Below, in pieces: positions 23,646 to 31,815 of a stretch of 36,854 nucleotides of DNA. The notes below the pieces were generated by a model that saw only the letters and a list, made by a program, of their open reading frames with translations, did no database searches and had not been told where the DNA came from. The position numbers and the translations under genes were made by a program. Location of the stretch: contig URNZ01000014.1 of assembly GCA_900549405.1 (NCBI GenBank), positions 1-36,854 on the forward strand. The letters are read 5' to 3'. Source of the stretch: an uncultured Eubacteriales bacterium. GTDB lineage: Bacteria > Bacillota > Clostridia > Oscillospirales > Oscillospiraceae. How positions within the stretch are numbered: position 1 is the first letter of the stretch; each line of letters opens with the position of its first letter.

Positions 23646-23933
23646 ATGAAGATCACCACTGAATTCATCGACCACATCTCCCAGCTGTCCCGGCTGCGTC
23701 TGCCGGAGGAGGAGAAGGCCAAAATGGCCGGGGACCTGGAGGGCATCCTGGCCTATATGGACACCCTGAACACCCTGGACACCTCCGGGGTAGAACCCCT
23801 GAGCCACGTGTTCCCCGTGAAGAACGTGCTGCGGGAGGACGAGGTGCGGCCCTCCATGGACCGGGGGGAGCTGCTGAAGAACGCCCCGGCGGCGGATGAC
23901 GAGGCATTTCTGGTGCCCAAGACGGTGGAATAA
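23646..23933 (+). CDS. gatC: Asp/Glu-tRNA amidotransferase subunit C
   Basis: A 95-residue small subunit that stabilises the GatA-GatB pair. It shows the family pattern IDHISQLSRLRLPEEEKAKMAGDL, a helix, then MDTLNTLDTSGVEPLSHVFP and the VPKTVE tail. AGAGGAG precedes the ATG. It begins 27 bases after aspS and is 15 bases from gatA, so the four genes form one transcription unit under the T-box. Confidence 0.95.
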   Translation: MKITTEFIDHISQLSRLRLPEEEKAKMAGDLEGILAYMDTLNTLDTSGVEPLSHVFPVKNVLREDEVRPSMDRGELLKNAPAADDEAFLVPKTVE

Positions 23934-23948
23934 GGGAGGGAGAACGTT

Positions 23949-25436
23949 ATGCGCGATATCTTTGACTTGACCGCCCTGGAGCTGGGCGCGGCCATCCGCA
24001 AGGGAGAGGTTTCCCCCACCCAGGCCGCCCAGGCGGCTTTAAAGCGGATGGAGGAGACAAAAGAGAACGGGGCCTTTGTGGCCGTCACCGCAGACCGGGC
24101 GCTGGACCGGGCACGGGAGATCGAAAAGCAGATGGCGGCGGGGACGCTTACAAGTCCCCTGGCCGGGGTGCCTATGGCGCTGAAGGACAACATCTGCACC
24201 AAAGGCGTGTCCACCACCTGCGCCAGCAAGATCTTGACCGGCTTTGTGCCCCCCTATGACGCCACCCTGGTGGAGCGGCTGGGGGCCCAGGGGGCGGTGT
24301 GCCTGGGCAAGGTGAACATGGACGAGTTTGCCATGGGCTCCACCACCGAGACCTCCTGCTACGGTCCCACCCGCAACCCCTGGGACCGGGCGCGGGTGCC
24401 CGGCGGCTCCTCCGGCGGGGCCGCCGCCGCTGTGGCGGAGCGGGACTGCTGGTATGCCGTGGGCTCGGACACCGGCGGGTCCATCCGCCAGCCCGCCGCC
24501 TATTGCGGCGTGACGGGGATCAAGCCCACCTATGGGGCGGTGTCCCGCTATGGCCTCATCGCCTACGCCTCCTCCCTGGACCAGATGGGCCCCCTGGCCC
24601 GGGACGCCGCCGACTGTGCCGCCGTGCTGGACGCCGTGATGGGCAAGGACCCCAGAGACGGCACCAGTCTGGACGTGCCCACCGGGGGCCTGCTGGCCGG
24701 ACTCACCGGGGACGTGCGGGGCATGAAGGTCGGCATCCCTGCCGACTGCTTCGGCGACGGTCTTGACCCGGCGGTGCGCCGGGGCGTGCTCCAGGCGGCC
24801 CAGGTGCTGAAGGCCCGGGGGGCGGAGCTGGTGGAGTTCGACTTCCCGGTGATGCAGTATGTCATCCCTACCTATTATATTATCGCCGCCGCCGAGGCCA
24901 GCTCCAACCTGTCCCGGTTCGACGGGGTGAAATACGGCTGGCGGGCGGAGGGCTATGAGGACCTGACCGACCTATACTGCCGCACCCGCACCCAGGGCTT
25001 TGGGGCGGAGGTGAAGCGGCGCATTTTGCTGGGCTCCTTCGTGCTGTCGGCGGGCTATTACGACGCCTATTATAAAAAGGCCCTCCAGGTGAAGGGATTG
25101 ATTAAAAAAGCCTTTGACCAGGCGTTTACTCAGTGCGACGTGATGCTCACCCCCGTGGCCCCCACCACCGCCCCCAAGCTGGGGGAGAGCCTGTCCGACC
25201 CCTTGCAGATGTATCTCAGCGACATTTACACCGTGTCGGTGAACCTGGCGGGGCTGCCCGGGCTGTCTATGCCCTGCGGCTTTGACGAGAAGGGCCTGCC
25301 CATCGGCTGCCAGCTCATCGGCCCGCCCCTGGGGGAGGCCAAGGTGCTGGGGGCGGCCCACGCCTTCCAGCTGGACACGGACTATCACAAGCGCCGCCCC
25401 GGACGGGGACAGGCTGAAAAAAAGGAGGCGGTCTGA
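23949..25436 (+). CDS. gatA: Asp/Glu-tRNA amidotransferase subunit A
   Basis: A 495-residue amidase-signature enzyme that releases ammonia from Gln or Asn for GatB. The Ser-cisSer-Lys triad is complete: Lys79 (MALKDNI), Ser154 (GGSSGG) and Ser178 (DTGGSIRQPA), the same numbers as in well-studied GatA proteins. GGGAGGGAG precedes the ATG. Its stop is one base before the gatB ATG, and the gatB ribosome binding site AAAGGAGG lies inside its last codons, so expression of the two is tied. Confidence 0.97.
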   Translation: MRDIFDLTALELGAAIRKGEVSPTQAAQAALKRMEETKENGAFVAVTADRALDRAREIEKQMAAGTLTSPLAGVPMALKDNICTKGVSTTCASKILTGFVPPYDATLVERLGAQGAVCLGKVNMDEFAMGSTTETSCYGPTRNPWDRARVPGGSSGGAAAAVAERDCWYAVGSDTGGSIRQPAAYCGVTGIKPTYGAVSRYGLIAYASSLDQMGPLARDAADCAAVLDAVMGKDPRDGTSLDVPTGGLLAGLTGDVRGMKVGIPADCFGDGLDPAVRRGVLQAAQVLKARGAELVEFDFPVMQYVIPTYYIIAAAEASSNLSRFDGVKYGWRAEGYEDLTDLYCRTRTQGFGAEVKRRILLGSFVLSAGYYDAYYKKALQVKGLIKKAFDQAFTQCDVMLTPVAPTTAPKLGESLSDPLQMYLSDIYTVSVNLAGLPGLSMPCGFDEKGLPIGCQLIGPPLGEAKVLGAAHAFQLDTDYHKRRPGRGQAEKKEAV

Positions 25437-25437
25437 C

Positions 25438-26877
25438 ATGACATGGGAGACGGTGATCGGGCTGGAGACCCACGTGGAGCTGGCCACCAAGACGAAAATA
25501 TTCTGCTCCTGCACCACCCAGTTCGGCGGCGCGCCCAACACCCACTGCTGCCCGGTGTGCACAGGCATGCCCGGCGCGCTGCCCGTCATGAACGAAAAGG
25601 TGCTGGAGTTTGCGGTGAAGGCCGGGCTGGCCCTGCACTGTGAGATCACCCGCTACAGCAAATTTGACCGGAAAAACTATTTCTATCCCGACCTTCCGAA
25701 GGCATATCAGGTCTCCCAACTCTGCCTGCCCATTGCGCGGAACGGCGCGGTGCCCATCAAGACGGGCAAGACCATCCGCATCCATGAGTTGCACATGGAG
25801 GAGGACGCGGGCAAGCTGGTCCACGACCCCTGGATCGACCAGACCCGGTGCGACTATAACCGCTGCGGCGTCCCCCTGGTGGAGATCGTCACCGAGCCCG
25901 ACTTCCGCACGGCGGAGGAGGTGGTGGCCTATCTGGAGAAGCTGCGCTCTACCTTAGAATATATGGGCGTGTCCGACTGCAAGATGCAGGAGGGCTCCCT
26001 CCGGTGCGACGTGAACCTGTCCGTCCGCCCCGCCGGGACCGAGGAACTGGGCACCCGCACAGAGATGAAGAACCTAAACTCCTTCAAGGCCATCACCCGG
26101 GCCATCGCTTATGAGACCCGGCGGCAGATCGAGCGCATCGAGGAGGGCAAGCGGATCGTTCAGGAGACCCGGCGCTGGGACGACAACAAGGACGCCACCT
26201 TTTCCATGCGCAGCAAGGAGAGCGCCCAGGACTATCGCTATTTCCCCGAGCCGGACATCCCGCCTCTGGAGCTGTCCGAGGAATTTTTGCAGACCCTGCG
26301 GGCCCAGCAGCCCGAGATGGCCCCGGAGCGCCAGGCCCGGTATCAGCGGGACTATGGCCTGACCGAGCAGGACGCCCGGCTCATCACCGGCCAGAAGGCC
26401 CTGGTGGACTTTTTCGAGGCGGCGGTGGCCTGCGGCGCTCCGGCCAAAGAGGTGTGCCACTGGATGCTGGGGGAGATGATGCGCCGCCTGAAGGAGGAGG
26501 CCATCGAGCCAAAGCAGATGAAGCTGACCCCGGACAACCTGGCCCGGCTCATCGCCATGGTGGACGCGGGACGGCTGAACCGGAACACGGCGGCGAAAGT
26601 GTTCCGGGCAGTGTTCCCCGACAACGGGGACGTGGAGGGCTATGTCCGGGACCACGGCCTGGAGCAGGTGAACGACGCCGCCCTGGTGGAGCAGACGGTG
26701 GCCCAGGTGCTGAGGGACAACCCCGCCGCGGTGGCCGACTATCAGGGGGGCAATCAGAAAGTCGCCGGCTTCCTGGTGGGCCAGGCCATGCGGCAATTAA
26801 AAGGCAAGGCCGACCCCGCCGGGGTGAAGGCCTGTGTGGAAAAAGCCCTGTGTCAAATCCACGAAAGCAACATTTGA
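25438..26877 (+). CDS. gatB: Asp/Glu-tRNA amidotransferase subunit B
   Basis: A 479-residue subunit that phosphorylates the mischarged Asp- or Glu-tRNA and amidates it with ammonia from GatA. The start MTWETVIGLETHVELATKTKIF is the family's N-terminus; the frame is open further back only within gatA. The zinc-site cysteines are visible (CSC and HCCPVC), then YFYPDLPKAYQVSQ, HMEEDAGKLVHD, and the C-terminal tail domain that contacts the tRNA elbow (from about 330). It closes the aspS-gatCAB unit and is followed by a terminator. Confidence 0.97.
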   Translation: MTWETVIGLETHVELATKTKIFCSCTTQFGGAPNTHCCPVCTGMPGALPVMNEKVLEFAVKAGLALHCEITRYSKFDRKNYFYPDLPKAYQVSQLCLPIARNGAVPIKTGKTIRIHELHMEEDAGKLVHDPWIDQTRCDYNRCGVPLVEIVTEPDFRTAEEVVAYLEKLRSTLEYMGVSDCKMQEGSLRCDVNLSVRPAGTEELGTRTEMKNLNSFKAITRAIAYETRRQIERIEEGKRIVQETRRWDDNKDATFSMRSKESAQDYRYFPEPDIPPLELSEEFLQTLRAQQPEMAPERQARYQRDYGLTEQDARLITGQKALVDFFEAAVACGAPAKEVCHWMLGEMMRRLKEEAIEPKQMKLTPDNLARLIAMVDAGRLNRNTAAKVFRAVFPDNGDVEGYVRDHGLEQVNDAALVEQTVAQVLRDNPAAVADYQGGNQKVAGFLVGQAMRQLKGKADPAGVKACVEKALCQIHESNI

Positions 26878-26966
26878 CCCAAAAATGTGGAAAAACCAGT
26901 GGAAAACTATGTGAATGCAGGAAAAGCGTCACGTTATAAAGTGAAATAAAACACCTGTTCCAATGA

Positions 26967-27004
26967 AAAAACCGCCGATTTTGTGGAAAATCGGCGGTTT
27001 TTTT
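26967..27004 (+). terminator. Intrinsic terminator after gatB
   Basis: A 16-base stem, AAAAACCGCCGATTTT with AAAATCGGCGGTTTTT (26967-26982 with 26987-27002), and a T run. It is symmetrical and separates gatB from the mraZ promoter. Confidence 0.9.
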
Positions 27005-27028
27005 CTGCGTGGAATTGGGAAAAAACTC

Positions 27029-27057
27029 TTGATTTTTATGTCAACAGCTTTTATACT
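27029..27057 (+). promoter_or_regulatory. mraZ (dcw cluster) promoter
   Basis: TTGATT (27029-27034), a 17-base spacer and TATACT (27052-27057), directly before the MraZ-type repeats. Confidence 0.8.
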
Positions 27058-27067
27058 AAAAAACAAG

Positions 27068-27115
27068 AGTGGGGCAAAGTGGAGTAAATGCCCGCGAAGT
27101 GGAGCCTAAGTGGGG
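27068..27115 (+). promoter_or_regulatory. MraZ-binding repeat array
   Basis: AGTGGGG (27068), AGTGGAG (27078), a degenerate copy (27088), AGTGGAG (27098) and AGTGGGG (27109) recur about every 10 bases between the promoter and the mraZ start. MraZ is known to bind direct GTGGG-type repeats with this periodicity upstream of its own gene, so this is a probable autoregulatory operator. Confidence 0.8.
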
Positions 27116-27128
27116 AGGAGTGAAGGAC

Positions 27129-27545
27129 GTGACCGGCACATACGAGCACAGCATCGATGCCAAGGGCCGTCTGTTCATCCCCGCCAAGCTCCGGGGCGAG
27201 CTGGGGGAGACCTTTTACCTGGCCGTGGGCGTGGACGCCTGCCTGGCCATCTATCCCCAATCCACCTGGGACAAGATTACCGAGAAGATCGCCGCCCTGC
27301 CCATGAGTCAGTCCAAGACCATGCGCCTGCTGTTTGCCAACGCCGCCAAGTGCGAGCTGGACAGCCAGGGCCGCATCGTGGTCCCCGCCAAGCTGCGCAA
27401 GTATGCGGGCCTGGAGAAGGACGCCGTCATCATCGGCGTGAACGACCGGGCGGAGATATGGTCCGCCGACGCCTGGCGCGCCCAGGAGGAAGAGGACATG
27501 ACGCCGGAAAAAATGGCCGCCTGCATGGCGGAGTTGGGGTTCTGA
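27129..27545 (+). CDS. mraZ: MraZ transcriptional regulator
   Basis: A 138-residue protein with two AbrB-like half-domains, each carrying the DxxGR motif (DAKGRLFIPAKLR near residue 10 and DSQGRIVVPAKLR in the middle). MraZ forms a ring and binds repeats in its own promoter to set expression of the division and cell-wall cluster. The GTG at 27129 is chosen: GGGGAGGAG ends 8 bases before it, and the resulting length and start (TGTYEHSIDAKGR) fit the family. An earlier in-frame GTG overlaps the ribosome binding site, and an ATG-less extension runs back into the operator repeats. Confidence 0.95.
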   Translation: MTGTYEHSIDAKGRLFIPAKLRGELGETFYLAVGVDACLAIYPQSTWDKITEKIAALPMSQSKTMRLLFANAAKCELDSQGRIVVPAKLRKYAGLEKDAVIIGVNDRAEIWSADAWRAQEEEDMTPEKMAACMAELGF

Positions 27546-27546
27546 T

Positions 27547-28488
27547 ATGAGTGAGGAGTTTACCCACCGCCCGGTGCTGCTGGACGAGTGCATCCAAGGA
27601 CTGAATATCCACCCGGACGGGATCTATCTGGACGGGACCTTGGGCCGGGCTGGACACAGCCGGGAGATCGCCCGGCGGCTGACCACCGGGCGGCTCATCT
27701 GCGTGGACCGGGACCAGGCGGCCTTAGATGCCGCCCAGGACCGGTTACATGACTGGATGGACCGCGTCACCCTGGTCCACAGCAACTTTGACCAGGTGGC
27801 CAATATTTTGGATGACTTAGGGGTCGCCGGGGCGGATGGCATGCTGTTCGACCTGGGCGTGTCTTCCCCCCAGCTGGACGACGGGTCCCGTGGCTTTTCC
27901 TACATGGCCGACGCCCCCCTGGATATGCGCATGGACCGCAGCGAGGGGCTGACGGCGGCGGATATCGTGAACCAGTGGAGCCAGGAGGAGCTGCGCCGCA
28001 TCCTGTTCCAATATGGCGAGGAGCGCTGCGCCCCCCAGATCGCGGCGGCCATCGTCCGCCGGAGGGAAGAGAAGCCCATTGAAACGACCCTGGAGCTGGT
28101 GGACGTGATCAAAAGCGCCATGCCCGCCCGGGCCCTGCGGGAGAAGCAGCACCCGGCCAAGCGGAGCTTTCAGGCCATCCGCATCGCGGTGAACGACGAG
28201 CTGGCCTCGGTAGACCGGATGATCCAGGGGGCGGTGCCCCGGCTGAACCGGGGGGGCCGCCTGGCGGTGATCACCTTCCATTCGCTGGAGGACCGCATCG
28301 TAAAGAACGGATTTGCCCAGTTTGCCAAGGGCTGCACCTGCCCGCCGGACTTTCCCGTGTGTGTGTGCGGGAAGACGCCGGACATCAAGCTGGTGAACAA
28401 AAAGCCCATCCTGCCCACCCAGCAGGAGATCGACGAAAATCCCCGCGCCCGCAGCGCCAAGCTGCGTGTGGCGGAAAAGATCAAGTGA
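27547..28488 (+). CDS. rsmH: 16S rRNA (cytosine-1402-N4)-methyltransferase
   Basis: A 313-residue SAM-dependent enzyme that methylates N4 of C1402 in 16S rRNA. The N-terminus (HRPVLLDECIQGL), the SAM region (YLDGTLGRAGHS, CVDRDQAALDAA), LFDLGVSSPQLDD and the C-terminal ITFHSLEDRIVK are all family hallmarks. It starts one base after the mraZ stop, so translation is coupled, as is usual at the head of dcw clusters. Confidence 0.97.
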   Translation: MSEEFTHRPVLLDECIQGLNIHPDGIYLDGTLGRAGHSREIARRLTTGRLICVDRDQAALDAAQDRLHDWMDRVTLVHSNFDQVANILDDLGVAGADGMLFDLGVSSPQLDDGSRGFSYMADAPLDMRMDRSEGLTAADIVNQWSQEELRRILFQYGEERCAPQIAAAIVRRREEKPIETTLELVDVIKSAMPARALREKQHPAKRSFQAIRIAVNDELASVDRMIQGAVPRLNRGGRLAVITFHSLEDRIVKNGFAQFAKGCTCPPDFPVCVCGKTPDIKLVNKKPILPTQQEIDENPRARSAKLRVAEKIK

Positions 28489-28573
28489 CCTCACAAAGGA
28501 GAGAGCGTTTTCTTTCCATCGGCCCCCGAGTCCTAAGAAAAATGGGGAGCAAATGAGAAACGGAGTGAGCGGT

Positions 28574-29137
28574 ATGGCCTCCCGCCGACGCGAAACAACA
28601 CAGTATAATACTTATGGAAGCGTGGCTTACGCCCCGGCCTATGAGGGGGGCGCCATCCGCATCCCCCGCCGGGAGGAGGAACAGCACCGCCGCCCCCAGC
28701 CCAAGCAGCGGGAACACGTCCGCCGCCGGGAGCTGACCCGCACCCAGGTACAGGTGCGCCAGGCCGGTCAGGTGGCCCCCTTTGCCGTCATCGGCTTTTT
28801 GGCCGTGGCCGCCTTTGCGGCGCTGCTGCTGTTCAGCCACGTGCAGTACACCGTGCTCAACGGGGAGGTGGCCTCTCTCCGCAGCCAGATGACCAAGCTG
28901 CAAAGCGACAACGCCACCCTGTCGGCCCAGTATGAGAAGGTGTTCGACCTGGACACCATCCAGAACACCGTGGGCGACGCCATGGTCCGCCCCACCGGGG
29001 ACCAGGTGGTCTACATCGACCTGTCCGAGCCGGACAGCGTGGTGCTGTATGGCCAGGAGGAGGGCCAGGGCGGTCTGTCCGGGGCCATCCAGAGCGTGAA
29101 GACCATTGTGGGCGACATGATCGAATATTTCCGCTGA
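28574..29137 (+). CDS. FtsL-like division protein
   Basis: A 187-residue bitopic membrane protein: a long basic cytoplasmic head (about 1-70, rich in Arg/Gln/Glu), one transmembrane segment (PFAVIGFLAVAAFAALLLFS), then a short coiled coil (LNGEVASLRSQMTKLQSDNATLSAQYEK) and a tail. This layout and its place between rsmH and the class B PBP identify the FtsL position; sequence conservation in FtsL is always low. The ATG at 28574 has GGAG at 8 bases; an ATG seven codons earlier is also possible. FtsL works with DivIC/FtsB to activate FtsW and the PBP at the septum. Confidence 0.82.
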   Translation: MASRRRETTQYNTYGSVAYAPAYEGGAIRIPRREEEQHRRPQPKQREHVRRRELTRTQVQVRQAGQVAPFAVIGFLAVAAFAALLLFSHVQYTVLNGEVASLRSQMTKLQSDNATLSAQYEKVFDLDTIQNTVGDAMVRPTGDQVVYIDLSEPDSVVLYGQEEGQGGLSGAIQSVKTIVGDMIEYFR

Positions 29138-29191
29138 AGCGCGCATAGAGTGGACCCAGGGTCAGCCAAACAGAAACCAGAGAGAACAGAC

Positions 29192-29224
29192 AAGGGCGCA
29201 AGAAAGAAATTTTCTTGCGCCCTT
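29192..29224. other. Perfect hairpin between the ftsL-like gene and the PBP gene
   Basis: A 14-bp perfect stem (29192-29205 with 29211-29224) and 5-nt loop, ending 11 bases before the PBP ribosome binding site. No T run follows, so it may be a processing or stability element rather than a terminator. Confidence 0.75.
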
Positions 29225-29250
29225 ATACCGCAAAAGGGAGGAATCCGTTT

Positions 29251-31686
29251 ATGGACGGCAGACAGGAAAAACGACACAGCAGCGAAGTGGCCGCCGCCCG
29301 GGAGCGGCGCTCCAAACGGACCATTCTCAAACGGACCGTGATCTTGATGCTGCTGTGCGGCGTGGGGCTGTTTGTCCCCCTGTTCCTGCGGCTGTGGGAC
29401 ATCGCCATCGTCCACCACGAGGACTATCAGCGCCAGGCCACGGGGCAGCAGACCCTGGACCTGTCCGTCTCCGCCGCCCGGGGCAACATCTATGACTGCA
29501 ACGGCAACGTGCTGGCCATGTCGGCCACGGTGTATAACCTGATCCTGTCCCCCAAGGACCTGATGCAGGACTGCGTGGACAAAAAGGACTATACCGACGG
29601 CGACGGAAACCTGAACGAGGCCGCCTGGAATGCCGCCGTGAAGGCGGCCCAGGACCAGCTGGTGCGGGACCTGATGGGTCTGATCCCCGACCTGGACCAG
29701 GAGAAGCTGGAAAAGCAGGTGCAGGCCACGGAATACTCCTATCGGGAGATCAAGACCAAGATCGAGGAGGAGGACGCCAAGGCCATCCGGGACTACATCG
29801 TGCAGAACAAGACCTCTCACTATCTCTATCTGGTGACGGGGACCCAGCGGTATTACCCCTATGCCAGCCTGGCGGCCCAGACCCTGGGCTTTGTCAACGC
29901 CGAGGGGGGCGCGGTGGGCATCGAGGCGGCCTATGATGACGTGCTGAAGGGCACGGCGGGCCGGGTCATCACCACCCGCACCGGCGCGGGCACCCAGATG
30001 TACAACAACTATTCCGAGTTTATCGACGCCATCGACGGCTATGACCTGACCCTGACCATCGACGCCACCATCCAGTCCTATGCGGAGAAGACCCTGGAGG
30101 AGGGCATCAAGGCCTATGACGTGCGCAACGGGGCCTTCTGCATCGTGATGAACCCCAAGACGGGGGCCATTTTGGCCATGGCCAGCTCCCCCGGCTTCGA
30201 CCCCAACAACTACTCCACCATCACCGACCAGCTGCTCAATCAGGAGATGGAGCAGGATGCTAACGACATCTATGCCAACCTGAAACAAAACAATCCGGAA
30301 AAGCTGACGGATGCCGAGCTTTTGGAGCAGGCCCAGGCCCAGGCCTATTCCAACGCGGTAAACACCCAGTGGCGCAGCAAGGCACTGGACTCCCGGTATG
30401 AGCCGGGTTCCACCTTCAAGGCGGTGGTGCTGGCCTCCGCCCTGGAGGAGGGGGTGGTGTCGGAAAACGACACGTTTTATTGCAGCGGCTCTTATAAAGT
30501 GGCCGGATACGACAAGCCCATCAGCTGCTCCAAGCGCACGGGACACGGCGCGCAGACCCTGGCCCAGGCGGTGCAGAACTCCTGTAACCCCGCCTTTATG
30601 CAGATCGGCCAGCGGCTGGGGCTGAGCAAATTCTATGACTATTTCGAGGCCTTTGGCATGACCGAGCAGACGGGCATCGACCTGCCCGGCGAGGCCAGCT
30701 TGAAGGATGCCTATTGGAGCCGGGAGAAGATGACCAACGTGGACCTGGCGGTGGCCTCCTTCGGCCAGCGCTTTGAGGTCACCCCCCTGCAGATGATCAC
30801 CGCCTTTGCCGCCACCATCAACGGCGGCGACCTGGTAAAGCCCTATGTGGTCCAGTCGGTGAGCACCCGGGACAAGACGGTGGCGGAGAACACTCAGCCC
30901 ACTGTGGTCCGCCAGGTAGTCAGCCAGGAGACCAGCCAGCGGGTGAGCAAGATCCTGGAGAGCGTGGTGTCAGAGGGCACGGGCAAAAACGCCTATGTGG
31001 CCGGTTACCGCATCGGCGGCAAGACGGGCTCCTCCGAGACCCAGGAGGAGGGGCGCACCATCGTCTCCTTCATGGGCTTTGCCCCGGCGGACGACCCGGA
31101 GGTCATTGTACTGCTGGCCTATGACAAGCCCCAGGAGGCCTCCCCCGGCAGCCACTATTCTACCACCGGCGTGTACATCAGCGGCGGCAACATGGCCGCC
31201 CCGAAAGTCGGTCCCCTGATCGCGGACATTCTGGACTATATGGGCGTGGAGAAGAAGTACACGGCGGAGGAGTCCGCAGCGGTGGACGTGGTCACGCCCC
31301 AGGTGTCCGGCATGACGGTGGATGCGGCGGAGAGTACCCTGCGGAAGAAGGGACTGAGCAGCCGCACCGTGGGCGAGGGGGACACCGTCACCGCACAGAT
31401 CCCGGCCTCGGGGGCCGCGGTCCCCGGCGGGTCCAAGGTCATTTTGTACCTGGGCAGCGCCGCGCCGGAGGAGACGGGCACCGTACCCAATGTGGTGGGC
31501 CTGAGTTATGAGTCGGCCAAAAAGCGGCTGGAGGACAGCGGCTTCTTCATGCGGGCCTCCGGTGTGTCCACCTATTACGGAAATTCTACCACCGCCAGCG
31601 GCCAGAGCGTGGCCAGCGGCGAAACGGCCCCCATCGGCACCGTCATCGAGGTCCAGTTTTCCAACGTAGTGGAGGATGGTCTTTGA
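29251..31686 (+). CDS. ftsI: Class B penicillin-binding protein with PASTA domains
   Basis: An 811-residue membrane-anchored transpeptidase that cross-links septal peptidoglycan, partner of FtsW. It has a basic cytoplasmic tail, one transmembrane segment (about 30-50), a dimerisation domain starting SAARGNIYDCNGNVLA, then the transpeptidase motifs Ser387-x-x-Lys390 (PGSTFK), Ser444-Cys-Asn446 and Lys591-Thr-Gly593. Two PASTA domains follow (about 690-740 and 750-805), as in PbpB, PBP2x and SpoVD. The ATG at 29251 has GGGAGG upstream; twelve earlier codons fall in the hairpin. A sporulation-specific SpoVD role cannot be excluded. Confidence 0.93.
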   Translation: MDGRQEKRHSSEVAAARERRSKRTILKRTVILMLLCGVGLFVPLFLRLWDIAIVHHEDYQRQATGQQTLDLSVSAARGNIYDCNGNVLAMSATVYNLILSPKDLMQDCVDKKDYTDGDGNLNEAAWNAAVKAAQDQLVRDLMGLIPDLDQEKLEKQVQATEYSYREIKTKIEEEDAKAIRDYIVQNKTSHYLYLVTGTQRYYPYASLAAQTLGFVNAEGGAVGIEAAYDDVLKGTAGRVITTRTGAGTQMYNNYSEFIDAIDGYDLTLTIDATIQSYAEKTLEEGIKAYDVRNGAFCIVMNPKTGAILAMASSPGFDPNNYSTITDQLLNQEMEQDANDIYANLKQNNPEKLTDAELLEQAQAQAYSNAVNTQWRSKALDSRYEPGSTFKAVVLASALEEGVVSENDTFYCSGSYKVAGYDKPISCSKRTGHGAQTLAQAVQNSCNPAFMQIGQRLGLSKFYDYFEAFGMTEQTGIDLPGEASLKDAYWSREKMTNVDLAVASFGQRFEVTPLQMITAFAATINGGDLVKPYVVQSVSTRDKTVAENTQPTVVRQVVSQETSQRVSKILESVVSEGTGKNAYVAGYRIGGKTGSSETQEEGRTIVSFMGFAPADDPEVIVLLAYDKPQEASPGSHYSTTGVYISGGNMAAPKVGPLIADILDYMGVEKKYTAEESAAVDVVTPQVSGMTVDAAESTLRKKGLSSRTVGEGDTVTAQIPASGAAVPGGSKVILYLGSAAPEETGTVPNVVGLSYESAKKRLEDSGFFMRASGVSTYYGNSTTASGQSVASGETAPIGTVIEVQFSNVVEDGL

Positions 31687-31751
31687 GTGATGAGTTAGGA
31701 GGGATGAGTTAGGAGTTAAAACTCATCTCTCATCACTCCTAACTCCTAACT
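31685..31751. repeat. TTAGGAG/GATGAG repeat cluster before murE
   Basis: Modules GATGAGTTAGGAG and their reverse complements (ACTCATC, CTCCTAACTC) are packed into a 67-base imperfect palindrome that starts at the PBP stop codon. The same modules occur at 34361-34426 between mraY and ftsW. Confidence 0.8.
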
Positions 31752-31815
31752 GCCCCGGAGGGGAACTCGGCGCTTCTTAGAGAGAATGAAACTCCCCGCA
31801 AAGGGGCTAAACGCT

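Noticed and set aside
27069..27128. Longer MraZ N-terminus
   Set aside because: It would translate the operator repeats; family length and ribosome binding site favour the GTG at 27129.
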